Assembly (NCBI RefSeq): GCF_016862555.1
Contig: NZ_BONE01000011.1
Location: 1 to 64,000 of the forward strand
DNA: 64,000 nucleotides
Direction: 5' to 3'
From: Asanoa siamensis
Lineage (GTDB): Bacteria; Actinomycetota; Actinomycetes; Mycobacteriales; Micromonosporaceae
Under the pieces are notes generated by a model that saw only the letters and a program-made list of their open reading frames with translations, did no database searches and was not told the DNA's origin. Both the position numbers and the translations under genes were made by a program. Position 1 is the stretch's first letter. The number at the start of each line of letters is the position of its first letter. Of the stretch, positions 34,332-42,372 are shown one piece after another.

Positions 34332-34976
34332 ATGTCCGTTCTCTGCCGGCTCGGCTGGCATCGCTGGAAACCGGCCGGCGACCGCGTCGTCTGCCCACGG
34401 TGCCGGGCGGCGGCGATCGCCCGCCGGCCGGTCCAGATGCGCGTCGTGCTCTGGCTGCTCGCCGGCATCGTCGTCGTCTCGCTGGCCCGGGCGGTGGCGG
34501 CGCTGACGGTCCGGCCGGGCGTGCGGCGGGCCGCGGCCGGCGACCTGATGCGGGACACGCTGGGCCGGACCGCGGTCTTCGACACCCAGGACGTCGTCAC
34601 GTACGGCGTGGTCGCGGGACTCGCGCTCGCCGCCGTGCTGCTGGCGGTGCTGCTCGCCCTGCGCGGTCCGGTGAGCGGGGCCCGCTGGGCGACGCTCGGC
34701 GTGCTCTGCGTGGCGCTGCTCGGCCAGGTGCTCTACATCAGCACCGACCTGGCCGGCACACCGGTGCGGCTGGGCGTCGTGCCGGGCTGGTATCCGCTCA
34801 CCCAGCAGCTCATCGAAGTGGTCCTCCTGCTGGCGTCGGCCGCCGCGCTGACGCTGCTGCTGCACGGATCGGTCCGGGAGTATTTCGAGGAGGGCGTGAC
34901 CGACGCGGACGCGGGCCCGGACGGGTTCGACCGCGCACTCGACGCGGTCCGGCGCCGGCGGGCGGCGCAAGGATGA
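34332..34976 (+). CDS. Zinc-ribbon membrane protein, paralogue A
   Basis: The 214-residue protein starts MSVLCRLGWHRWKP and VVCPRCRAAA, a Cys/His-Cys-x2-Cys zinc ribbon. Four membrane helices follow (about 37-57, 88-112, 118-138 and 156-176) and a charged tail. The neighbour at 35029-35658 has the same plan and clear similarity, so they are tandem duplicates. Function is unknown; a zinc ribbon plus helices suggests a membrane-bound regulator or assembly factor. Confidence 0.8.
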   Translation: MSVLCRLGWHRWKPAGDRVVCPRCRAAAIARRPVQMRVVLWLLAGIVVVSLARAVAALTVRPGVRRAAAGDLMRDTLGRTAVFDTQDVVTYGVVAGLALAAVLLAVLLALRGPVSGARWATLGVLCVALLGQVLYISTDLAGTPVRLGVVPGWYPLTQQLIEVVLLLASAAALTLLLHGSVREYFEEGVTDADAGPDGFDRALDAVRRRRAAQG

Positions 34977-35028
34977 CCGGCCGGGAACGCGGGGCCGCCG
35001 CGCGGCGTACCGGCGACGGTCTTTCGTC

Positions 35029-35658
35029 ATGACGCTCGTCTGCCGGCTCGGCTGGCACCGCTGGGTCCGCGACGCCGGCCAGGTCCGCTGCTCGCGCTGC
35101 CGCCTGGTCGCGCTCACGGCACGGCCGGTCCAGGTGCGGATCCTGTGGTGGCTGCTGGTCGCCGCCGTCGCGGTGTCGCTGACCCGGGCCGTGCTCGCGC
35201 TCGACGTGCGCCCGGCGGTCGAGGCGCTGGCCTCGGGCGGATCGACGAACGAGACGATCCGCGACGCCCAATCAATGATCAACTACAGCTTGTACGCGGG
35301 TCTGGCCCTGGCCGCCGCGCTCGCCTTCCTGCTGGTCGCGCTGCGCGGCCCCCTGACCTGGGCGCGCTGGACGACGGTCGCCGTCCTCGGCACGGCCCTG
35401 GTGGGCCAACTGGTGAACGGCGCGCTCGACCGCTCGGTCCGCCCGCTGCTGCAGGGCATCGTGCCGGAGTGGTTCCCGTTCACGCAGGACTGCCTGGAGT
35501 TGGCCCTGCTGGCGCTCACGGCGGCCGTGGTGTTCCTCTTCCTGCGCCCGGCGAGCAGGGAGTACTTCGACGACGGCCTGGGCGACCTCGACGTCCGCGA
35601 GGAGGACGACCTCGACCGGGCGCAGCGGGCCGTCCGGCGCCGCCGAACTTCGAGCTGA
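35029..35658 (+). CDS. Zinc-ribbon membrane protein, paralogue B
   Basis: The 209-residue protein repeats the plan of its neighbour: MTLVCRLGWHRWVRD, VRCSRCRLVAL, four membrane helices and an acidic tail ending DRAQRAVRRRR. CRLGWHRW and RPVQ(M/V)R are shared exactly with paralogue A. The 52-base gap between the two genes includes a short basic stretch and no promoter-like break, so they are probably co-transcribed. Confidence 0.8.
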   Translation: MTLVCRLGWHRWVRDAGQVRCSRCRLVALTARPVQVRILWWLLVAAVAVSLTRAVLALDVRPAVEALASGGSTNETIRDAQSMINYSLYAGLALAAALAFLLVALRGPLTWARWTTVAVLGTALVGQLVNGALDRSVRPLLQGIVPEWFPFTQDCLELALLALTAAVVFLFLRPASREYFDDGLGDLDVREEDDLDRAQRAVRRRRTSS

Positions 35659-35727
35659 CCCGCGCGCCACCTCCGCCCGCCGTCGATGGTCTAAGCAGAT
35701 GACGACGGCGATGGATGGAGGTGGCAG

Positions 35728-36225
35728 GTGGACGGGGAAGCCGACCTGCGGGCGATCTATCTGGCGTCGGCGGGCCGCCTCGTCGCCGTGCTCTACGGCC
35801 TCACCGGCGACTTCGCCGAGGCCGAGGACGCGGTGCACGAGGCGTTCGCCCGCGCGTTGAGCCGGCCGGGCCAGCTGCGCCGGGTCGACAGCCCGGAGGC
35901 GTGGCTGCGCACGGTCGCGATGAACATCGCCCGGACCCGGTGCCGCCGGCGGCTGCTGCTGGAGCGGATCATCCATTCCGGACGGTTGCGGCGGCCGGAG
36001 AGCACGCCGCCGATCTCGGCCGACCGGGTGGCCCTGGCCGAGGCCATGCAGGCGGTGCCGCGGCCGGTCCGGGAATGCCTGGTGCTGCACTACATCGCCG
36101 ACCTCACCATCGCCGACGTGGCCGCGGCGCAGCAGTGCAGCGTGGAGGCCGTCAAGTCGCGCCTGCTGCGCGGCCGGCGCGCACTGGCGACCCTGCTCGA
36201 GGACAAGGAGGGGACCCGTGCCTGA
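35728..36225 (+). CDS. ECF-type RNA polymerase sigma factor
   Basis: The 165-residue protein has region 2 (LRAIYLASAGRLVAVLYGLTGDFAEAEDAVHEAFARAL, then AWLRTVAMNIARTRCRR) and region 4 (RPVRECLVLHYIADLTIADVAAAQQCSVEAVKSRL). It lacks region 1 and 3, as ECF factors do. Start is GTG 35728 with GGAGG eight bases before. Its end overlaps the next gene by eight bases; that gene encodes a membrane protein that probably acts as its anti-sigma or output. Confidence 0.93.
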   Translation: MDGEADLRAIYLASAGRLVAVLYGLTGDFAEAEDAVHEAFARALSRPGQLRRVDSPEAWLRTVAMNIARTRCRRRLLLERIIHSGRLRRPESTPPISADRVALAEAMQAVPRPVRECLVLHYIADLTIADVAAAQQCSVEAVKSRLLRGRRALATLLEDKEGTRA

Positions 36226-37366
36226 CCTCGACTTCGCCGGTCTCGCGGAGGAGGCCCGGCAGGCGTTCACGCCCCGCTTCGACGAGGTGCTCCGGCGGTC
36301 CCGCCGCCGGCGGCGCTGGCTCTCCGGGCTGGTGGCACTCGCGGTCGCGGCGGGCGGGGGAGGCCTCGCCGTGGGCCTGGCGGGCGGCGGCGACACGGCG
36401 CCGCCCGACGGGGCGGGTTGGGGCGGTCATCCGCTGGACGCTCCGGCTGTCGGCGACCGGGACCGCCTCTACCAGCTGACCCGGACCTGCGAACCCGGCC
36501 GATGCACCGACCACGTCGCGGTCTCCGACGACCTCGGCACGAGCTGGTCACGCCGGGCGGCGCCGGGGCCCGCCGACACGCAGCACCGGCGCATCCTGCT
36601 CGCGACCGGCTCGACGGCCGTCGTGGCGGCCTACGGTCCGGAGGGCGCGGAAGCGACCTATTGGACCACCGCCGACGCGGGGGTGACGTGGCGGCAGGCC
36701 GGCGCCTCGGCGGGGGCGCCCGACGCGTCCGATCTCCCCGTGTTCGCCGAGGATTCCCGGGTGGTCGCCCTGTCGCCGACAACCGGCCGACTCGCCGCCG
36801 CGCCGGCTCCGTTGCCCCTCGTCCATGCGGCTTTCCCCATCTATGACGGCGGCGGTTGGTGGTTCTTCGGTGCCACCGGAGACGAGACCGTTCCGGGAAG
36901 CGACCCGCCGGCCACGCGCCCCACCCGCCTGGCACTCGCCGTGAGCCGGGACGCCGGACGGTCGTGGGACGTTCGCGCCCTGCCGGGCGACGACGGCTTG
37001 GTCGACGTCACAACCGCGGACGGCGTGCTGGTCTACGCCCTCTATGCCGCGCAGCGGGGTGTCCAGGTGTACGCCAGCCACGACGGTGGTGTCACCTGGA
37101 GCGCGGGGGCGGTCGTGCCGGTCGAGGACCCCCAGGGCGGAGACCTGCTCGCCACGCGGGGCGGGACGTTGTGGCTGTCGACCACCGCCGGCGTGGTCAG
37201 GAGCGCGGACCAGGGCCGGAGCTTCGCACCCGCCGCCCTCGAAGCGACCCAGCTCCTTCGCTTCCACACCTGGTCCGGCGCGTACGTCGCCTCGGTCGAA
37301 TCCGGCGAGCTGGCCGAGAGCTGGCTCTCGACGGACGGCGAGAGGTGGGCCAGGCTGCCCGGCTGA
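36218..37366 (+). CDS. Membrane-anchored Asp-box (BNR) repeat protein, possible anti-sigma
   Basis: The 382-residue protein has an N-terminal cytosolic segment of about 33 residues (LDFAGLAEEARQAF), one membrane helix (about 35-55) and a long external part. That part carries repeated Asp-box motifs: SDDLGTSW, TADAGVTW, SRDAGRSW, SHDGGVTW and SADQGRSF, as in sialidase-type beta-propellers. The cytosolic start overlaps the sigma-factor gene by 8 bases, which suggests control of the sigma factor. A cytosolic helix plus external propeller is an unusual anti-sigma design, but no zinc HxxxC motif is seen, so the role is inferred. Confidence 0.75.
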   Translation: MPDLDFAGLAEEARQAFTPRFDEVLRRSRRRRRWLSGLVALAVAAGGGGLAVGLAGGGDTAPPDGAGWGGHPLDAPAVGDRDRLYQLTRTCEPGRCTDHVAVSDDLGTSWSRRAAPGPADTQHRRILLATGSTAVVAAYGPEGAEATYWTTADAGVTWRQAGASAGAPDASDLPVFAEDSRVVALSPTTGRLAAAPAPLPLVHAAFPIYDGGGWWFFGATGDETVPGSDPPATRPTRLALAVSRDAGRSWDVRALPGDDGLVDVTTADGVLVYALYAAQRGVQVYASHDGGVTWSAGAVVPVEDPQGGDLLATRGGTLWLSTTAGVVRSADQGRSFAPAALEATQLLRFHTWSGAYVASVESGELAESWLSTDGERWARLPG

Positions 37367-37369
37367 CGG

Positions 37370-38338
37370 TCAGAGCGGCCCCTCCGGCGTGCTGCCGAGC
37401 GCGGGCGTCATGCCCGCCGTGAGCTTGTCGATCTCGGCCAGGTCGTCGGCGCTGAGCGCCAGGTCGGCCGCCTGCGCGGCGGCCTCGATGTTGCGGGCGT
37501 GCCGGGCCCCGACGATCGCGACGTCCACCCCGTCCTGGGCCAGCACCCAGGCGACCGCGAGCTGCGCGACCGTCATCGAGCGGCCGGCCGCGAACGCCGC
37601 CAGGTTGTCGACGATCTCCAGGTTGTGGATGAAGTCGTCGCCGGTGAAGGCGCTCGAGCGGGCCCGCCAGTCGTCAGGGTCGAAGCGGGTCGACGCGGTC
37701 ATCGCGCCCGTCAGCAGGCCGCTGCCGAGTGGGCTGTAGGCGAGGACGCCGATGTCGAGGCGCCGCGCGTACGGCAGGATCTCGTCCTGGATCTTCCGCT
37801 GGAACAGGTGCAGCGGCGACTGCAGCGTCTCCACCGGCCGGACCGCCTCGAACGCGGTCAGGTCGGCGACGTCGTAGTTGGACACCCCGACATGCCGGAT
37901 CTTGCCCGCGTCGACGAGCTCCTGCAGCGCGGTCGCGGTCTCCTCGGCCGGCGTGTCCGGGTCCGGCCAGTGCACCTGGTAGAGGTCGATGTAGTCGACG
38001 CCCAGCGCCCGCAGGCTCGACTCGACACCCTTGCGCAGGTACGCCGGCCGGGCGTCACGGGTCCGCTCGCCCTCCGGGTCGATGCCGCCCTTCGTCGCCA
38101 GCACGATCGACGCGCGGTCGCTGCGGAGCTGGTCCCGCAGGGCGCGGCCGAGCAGCTCCTCCGACGTGCCGTACCCGTACCCCTGTGCGGTGTCGAAGAG
38201 ATTGATGCCCAGCTCGTACGCCCGCCGGATCGTGGCGACGACGCCCGAGTCGTCGAAGCTGCCCCAGTCGCCGCCGAGCTGCCACGTGCCGAACGCGATC
38301 CGGGACACCGCCAGGCCGGAGCGCCCGAGTTCCGTCAT
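37370..38338 (-). CDS. Aldo/keto reductase
   Basis: The 322-residue NADPH-dependent reductase has the AKR catalytic set: FDTAQGYG (Asp and Tyr), VLATKGG (Lys) and YQVHWPDPD (His). RHVGVSNYD and VAIVGARHARNIEA complete the (beta/alpha)8 signatures. It reduces a small carbonyl compound of unknown identity. I start at ATG 38336-38338; ATG 38344 adds two residues. The stop lies three bases from the convergent Asp-box gene. It is divergent from a short-chain dehydrogenase gene. Confidence 0.93.
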   Translation of the reverse strand: MTELGRSGLAVSRIAFGTWQLGGDWGSFDDSGVVATIRRAYELGINLFDTAQGYGYGTSEELLGRALRDQLRSDRASIVLATKGGIDPEGERTRDARPAYLRKGVESSLRALGVDYIDLYQVHWPDPDTPAEETATALQELVDAGKIRHVGVSNYDVADLTAFEAVRPVETLQSPLHLFQRKIQDEILPYARRLDIGVLAYSPLGSGLLTGAMTASTRFDPDDWRARSSAFTGDDFIHNLEIVDNLAAFAAGRSMTVAQLAVAWVLAQDGVDVAIVGARHARNIEAAAQAADLALSADDLAEIDKLTAGMTPALGSTPEGPL

Positions 38339-38471
38339 CCGCATTCGTCCAGCCCACACCCGTACGCGCGGGCGCACCGGTCGTTCCGCCCGAATGAGAA
38401 GCAGATCACCCGCCAACGCGGCGTCCGATCGGCGCCAGATTTCGGGGCCGCGCCCGGCCAGGCTGGTCGTC

Positions 38472-39230
38472 ATGGACAAGGTTCTCGACGGCAAGGTTCT
38501 CGATGGCAAGGTCGCCCTGGTCACGGGCGGCGGACGAGGGATCGGCGCGGCGGTCGCGGCGCGCCTGGCACGGGAGGGTGCGGCCGTGGTGCTGACCTTC
38601 CAGCGTGACGAGGCGCGCGCGGCGGGCGTCGTCGCGGAGATCACGGGTGCGGGCGGTCGGGCGGCCGCGGTACGCGTCGACAGCGCGGACGCGGTCGCGC
38701 TGGTCGCCGCGGTCGACGAGGCCGCGGCGCGGATGGGGCGGTTGGACATCCTGGTCAACAACGCCGGCGCGTTCCTGCTCGGCCCGTTCGGCGAGCTCGG
38801 GCGGGCGGAGTTCGACGAGACGGTGGCGGTCAACGTGCGGGCGCCGTTCCTGGCCGCGCAGGCCGCGGTCCGGCACATGGCGGCCGGCGGGCGGATCATC
38901 AACATCGGCAGCAACGTGGCGGAGCGCGCGGTCTTTCCGGGCTTCGCGCTGTACGCGATGAGCAAGACCGCCATGATCGGGCTGACCAAGGCGCTCGGGC
39001 GTGAGCTGGGCCCGCGGGCGATCACGGTCAACCTGGTGAACCCCGGGCCGACGGACACGGAGCTCAACCCGGCCGACGGGCCGAATGCCGCGGTTGTCAA
39101 CGGGTTCACGGCGCTCGGGCACTATGCCGAGCCGGCGGACGTGGCGGCGGCGGTGGCGTTCCTGGCCGGGCCTGGCGGCCGGTACATCACGGGCGCCACG
39201 GTCAATGTGGACGGTGGCTTCACCATCTGA
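38472..39230 (+). CDS. Short-chain dehydrogenase/reductase
   Basis: The 252-residue protein has VTGGGRGIGAAVAA, ILVNNAGAF, INIGSN (catalytic Ser) and YAMSKTAM (Tyr-x3-Lys), then VNPGPTDTELNPADG. It is a classical NAD(P)-dependent reductase of the 3-ketoacyl type; the substrate is unknown. The N-terminus contains a small duplication, VLDGKVLDGKV, from an 18-base tandem copy. It is divergent from the aldo/keto reductase, and the two may be controlled together. Confidence 0.92.
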   Translation: MDKVLDGKVLDGKVALVTGGGRGIGAAVAARLAREGAAVVLTFQRDEARAAGVVAEITGAGGRAAAVRVDSADAVALVAAVDEAAARMGRLDILVNNAGAFLLGPFGELGRAEFDETVAVNVRAPFLAAQAAVRHMAAGGRIINIGSNVAERAVFPGFALYAMSKTAMIGLTKALGRELGPRAITVNLVNPGPTDTELNPADGPNAAVVNGFTALGHYAEPADVAAAVAFLAGPGGRYITGATVNVDGGFTI

Positions 39231-39294
39231 TTCGCGTACGGCGGCCCGCTCCTGGCTCCTCCGGCCGGGGGCGGGCTTTGTCGTGTAAAAGATT

Positions 39295-39353
39295 CTCGAC
39301 ATGAAGTAAAAGATGCGCTACTTTCGTGGTGTCAAAGATTCCTTACATGTCGA
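39295..39353. promoter_or_regulatory. AT-richer leader with inverted TCGACATG/CATGTCGA and AAAGATTC repeats
   Basis: TCGACATG at about 39295-39302 faces CATGTCGA at about 39346-39353. Two direct copies of AAAGATTC occur in the same interval, near 39288 and 39331, and TAAAAGAT words lie between. This region is far less GC-rich than the coding DNA and is the only obvious promoter area for the membrane/XRE pair that follows. It is a likely operator for the XRE protein. Confidence 0.55.
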
Positions 39354-39364
39354 GGAGTGGGGTC

Positions 39365-39793
39365 ATGACCCTGGAGCAGAGACGGGCCTGGATCAGACTG
39401 GTGGTCGCCGTTCTCGGCTATGCCGTCTATCTCGTCGTGGTGCTGGGCCGGGCGGCCGGCGAGCCACTGGCCTCGGTCTCCTACGGCGGCCCGCTGCTCT
39501 GGACCGTCGGCGGGGCGATCGCGGCCGCCATCCTGGCCGAGATCGCGTTCGCGGTCGCCAACCCCCGCGCCTCGCAGCTCAAGGACGACCGCGACCGGGA
39601 GATCGGCCGCCTCGGCGACCAGGCCGGCCACCCGTTCGTCGTGATCGGCGCCGTCGCCGCCATGCTGATGGCGATCGTCGACTGGGCGCCGTTCTGGATC
39701 GCCAACGTGATCTACCTGTGCTTCGTGCTCTCCGCGGTCGTCGGCGGCATCGCCAAGGTCGTCGTCTACCGCGGCAGCGTGCCCGAATGGTGA
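39365..39793 (+). CDS. Small multi-helix membrane protein paired with XRE regulator
   Basis: The 142-residue protein has four membrane helices (about 10-28, 40-60, 83-101 and 108-126). A GAGGAGTGGG site lies just before ATG 39365; an earlier in-frame ATG at 39326 would start in the repeats. Its stop overlaps the XRE gene by seven bases. Such small membrane proteins with XRE partners (YozG type) often act as anti-regulators or toxin-like membrane parts; this is inference from the pairing. Confidence 0.75.
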   Translation: MTLEQRRAWIRLVVAVLGYAVYLVVVLGRAAGEPLASVSYGGPLLWTVGGAIAAAILAEIAFAVANPRASQLKDDRDREIGRLGDQAGHPFVVIGAVAAMLMAIVDWAPFWIANVIYLCFVLSAVVGGIAKVVVYRGSVPEW

Positions 39794-40008
39794 AGCCGAC
39801 CCGCGTCACCAACCGCATCCGCGCGCTGCGGTTCGCGCACGACGAGATGACCCAGGCCGACCTCGCCGACCGGATCGGCGTGACCAGGCAGACCCTCATC
39901 GCCATCGAGCAGGGGCGTTATTCGCCGTCGCTGGAGATGGCCTTCCGCATCGCCCGCGTGTTCAAGGTGCCGCTCGACGACGTCTTCCAATACCCCGAGG
40001 AGACCTGA
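39787..40008 (+). CDS. Small XRE transcriptional regulator (YozG-like)
   Basis: The 73-residue protein is almost only a helix-turn-helix: MTQADLADRIGVTRQTLIAIEQGRYSPSLEMAF split across residues 19-52, with the typical FKVPLDDVFQYPEE tail. This is the small YozG/Cro type. It overlaps the membrane protein gene by seven bases and the next alcohol dehydrogenase by one base (TGATG), so a three-gene operon is likely. Binding to the upstream repeats is expected. Confidence 0.9.
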   Translation: MVKPTRVTNRIRALRFAHDEMTQADLADRIGVTRQTLIAIEQGRYSPSLEMAFRIARVFKVPLDDVFQYPEET

Positions 40009-40982
40009 TGAAGGCGATCGCCCAGTCCGGGTACGGCCCGGCCTCCGTGCTCTCGCTGCGGTCCGTGCCGGAGCCGACGATCCGCCCGTCCGAGGTGCTG
40101 GTCGCGGTTCGGGCGGCGGGCGTCGATCCGGGTGTGTGGATCAACATGACCGGTCAGCCGTACGCGGCGCGGGTCGCTTTTGGTCTGACCAAACCCAAGG
40201 TCGCGGTGCGCGGCCGGGCGCTGGCCGGCGTCGTTTCCGCGGTGGGTTCGGCCGTCCGGGGTTTCGCGCCCGGCGACGAGGTGTACGGCACGACCGGCAG
40301 CGGCAGCTTCGCGGAATTCGCCGCCGTGCCGTCGGCGCGGCTCGCCCGAAAGCCGAATGGTCTGACCTTTTCCCAAGCGGCCGCGGTGCCGATATCCGCC
40401 GTCACGGCGCTCGTTTCGGTCCGCGACGGCGCAAAGGTCCGGCCGGGCCAGCGGGTGATGGTGATCGGCGCCGCCGGGGGCATCGGCGCGTACGCGGTGC
40501 AGTTGGCGAAGGCGGCCGGCGCGACTGTGACGGGTGTCTGCTCGACCGGCAAGGTGGCGCTGGTCCGCTCGCTCGGCGCGGCGGAGGTCATCGACTACAC
40601 GGCGGAGGAGGTGGACCGCGACGGCCCGGTACACGATGTCGTCATCGACACGGCGGGCTGCCGGGCGCTGTCACTGCTCCGCAGGGCAACGACACCGCGG
40701 GGCACGGTGCTCCTGGCGGGCGGCGGGCATGATGCGGGCGGGTTGCTCGGGGGCTACACGCGCCAGTTGCGGGCACCGTTCGTGTCGCTGTTCAGCAGCC
40801 AACGCGTCACGGGGGTGGCGGCTGGGGAGCGCGCCGAGTATTTGGAGGCGCTGACGCCGCTGCTCGAGGACGGCACGATCCGCCCGGTGATCGACAGGGT
40901 CTATCCACTGGCGGAGGCACCGGACGCGATCCGCTACCTCGCCGAGGGCCACCCCGCGGGCAAGGTCGTCGTGACGATCTAG
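40008..40982 (+). CDS. MDR-family NADPH oxidoreductase (quinone-reductase-like)
   Basis: The 324-residue protein has the MDR start MKAIAQSGYGPASVL, a nucleotide-binding VMVIGAAGGIGAYAVQLAKAAGATV and a C-terminal GKVVVTI. No zinc ligands are visible, so it belongs with the zinc-free quinone oxidoreductase branch. Start overlaps the XRE stop by one base. The substrate is unknown; the operon with an XRE regulator and membrane protein suggests a stress or detoxification role. Confidence 0.9.
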   Translation: MKAIAQSGYGPASVLSLRSVPEPTIRPSEVLVAVRAAGVDPGVWINMTGQPYAARVAFGLTKPKVAVRGRALAGVVSAVGSAVRGFAPGDEVYGTTGSGSFAEFAAVPSARLARKPNGLTFSQAAAVPISAVTALVSVRDGAKVRPGQRVMVIGAAGGIGAYAVQLAKAAGATVTGVCSTGKVALVRSLGAAEVIDYTAEEVDRDGPVHDVVIDTAGCRALSLLRRATTPRGTVLLAGGGHDAGGLLGGYTRQLRAPFVSLFSSQRVTGVAAGERAEYLEALTPLLEDGTIRPVIDRVYPLAEAPDAIRYLAEGHPAGKVVVTI

Positions 40983-41226
40983 GTCAAGCTGGCGCCGGCG
41001 GCGCGCGCCCGGGGATGCTGGCGCGGCGGCCGCGCCCCACGCGGGACGTCACAGCGATCCGCGACGGTGTGGAGCCCGCTTGGCTGGGCTGGCTTTGCTC
41101 AGGCTTCGAAGTTCCGGACAACCAGGGTTGCGTGCCCGTGGAGAGCTGCGCGGTGCTCCGCCGGTACAGGTCGGACCGCCACCGGTCGGCCAGGCCGTCG
41201 TGCACGGACGGTGGCGGTCGGCCAGG

Positions 41227-41314
41227 CCGTGGTGCATGAGCGGCCGCCGGTGGTCACGCCGTGGTGCATGAGCGGCCGCCGGTGGTCACGCCGTGGTGCA
41301 TGAGCGGCCGCCGG
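41227..41314. repeat. 32-base tandem repeat in a non-coding gap
   Basis: A 32-base unit beginning CCGTGGTGCATGAGCGGCC repeats with starts at 41227, 41259 and 41291, about 2.75 copies, nearly identical. A worn copy precedes it (CCGTCGTGCACGGACGG). It lies inside the 426-base gap (40983-41408) between two convergent genes, and nothing else recognisable lies in that gap. The units contain the inverted GCGGCCGC core. There is no spacer variation, so it is not CRISPR. Confidence 0.85.
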
Positions 41315-41408
41315 CGCGGCCGGCATTGCGGCGAGCCGCAGTGTGGCGGCGGTCCAGAACGCCGCCTGTGTCTCCCCGACCCGGGTTGGCGCGCTGCTTC
41401 GTCACGGC

Positions 41409-42299
41409 TCAGCTCGGGGCTTCGAACTCCCAGAGGATGAGGGCAGGTGTGCCGTGGAAGGCCGCGCGTTGCGCCGCCGGGGCGATCGGGTGCAGCGACC
41501 ATGGCCAGCCCTCCCACGGGCCTGGGTCGAGGTCGTCGCGTAGGCCCGTGGGTGCCTCCCCGATGGTCATCTTCGGCTCGATGCAGCGCCGTACCGTCAG
41601 GCCCAGGGGTAGGGCGGCGTCCAGGTAGTCGGCGGCGCGGTGGCGGTAGGCCGGTAGGAAGCCCCGCTCGCCGTTCGCGAGCACGACGCGGGGCACCGAA
41701 CCCAGCGCCACGAGTTCCTGGTGGACGTCGGAGACGATCAGGCGGCCGCCGGGTCGCAGGACGCGGGCGAACTCGCCGAAGACCGGCTTCAGGTCGGCGA
41801 CGTGGGTCAGGGCCAGGGTGCAGAGCACCAGGTCGGCGGAGTCGTCGTCGAGCGGCAGTGCGTGGAGGTCACCGTGCGTGAACTCCGCTGCCGGCACCCG
41901 GGTGCGGGCCCTGGCCAGCATGTCGGGGGAGCTGTCGACGCCGATCACCCGGTGGCCGAGCGCGGTGAGCCGTTCGCTGTGCCGCCCGGTGCCGCAGGCG
42001 GCGTCGACAGCGACACCGGCGGGCAGCGGGTCGACGATCTCCCGGAGGATCGCCTCCTCCATCGGGAAGAGCCCGTTGCCCGGCTCGTCGTAGGTCGCGG
42101 ACCAGACCTCGTACCCGCGCACGGTGTCCGTGCGGACCCCGCTCACCGGCTCGGTGTCGAGCGCCGGATCGTCCAGCAGCCGGCGGATCTCGGCGATCCG
42201 GTCGGAGGCGAACTCGGCGTCGTGGTCCTCCGTGAACGCCCGCAGCAGGGCAACGCCTTCGAGGCCGAGGAGGTAGCCGAGCGGACGCTGGTAGAGCAT
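41409..42299 (-). CDS. SAM-dependent methyltransferase (class I)
   Basis: The 296-residue protein has the class I motif VAVDAACGTGRHSERL, a HRVIGVDSSPDML second strand, and a VLRPGGRLIVSDVHQE post-motif typical of ubiquinone/MenG-type methyltransferases. An N-terminal segment of about 60 residues is extra and carries no recognisable domain. The acceptor is unknown. It is divergent from the DinB-type enzyme and sits beyond the 32-base repeat region. Confidence 0.9.
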   Translation of the reverse strand: MLYQRPLGYLLGLEGVALLRAFTEDHDAEFASDRIAEIRRLLDDPALDTEPVSGVRTDTVRGYEVWSATYDEPGNGLFPMEEAILREIVDPLPAGVAVDAACGTGRHSERLTALGHRVIGVDSSPDMLARARTRVPAAEFTHGDLHALPLDDDSADLVLCTLALTHVADLKPVFGEFARVLRPGGRLIVSDVHQELVALGSVPRVVLANGERGFLPAYRHRAADYLDAALPLGLTVRRCIEPKMTIGEAPTGLRDDLDPGPWEGWPWSLHPIAPAAQRAAFHGTPALILWEFEAPS

Positions 42300-42372
42300 G
42301 CGCTGACCGTATCGGCGGGCTCCGGATGATCACCATCGATTAATGTCGTACCCCCGTGATGCACTTCTGACC

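Noticed and set aside
41227-41314. CRISPR array
   Set aside because: The units are directly adjacent with no variable spacers and there are no cas genes in the window.
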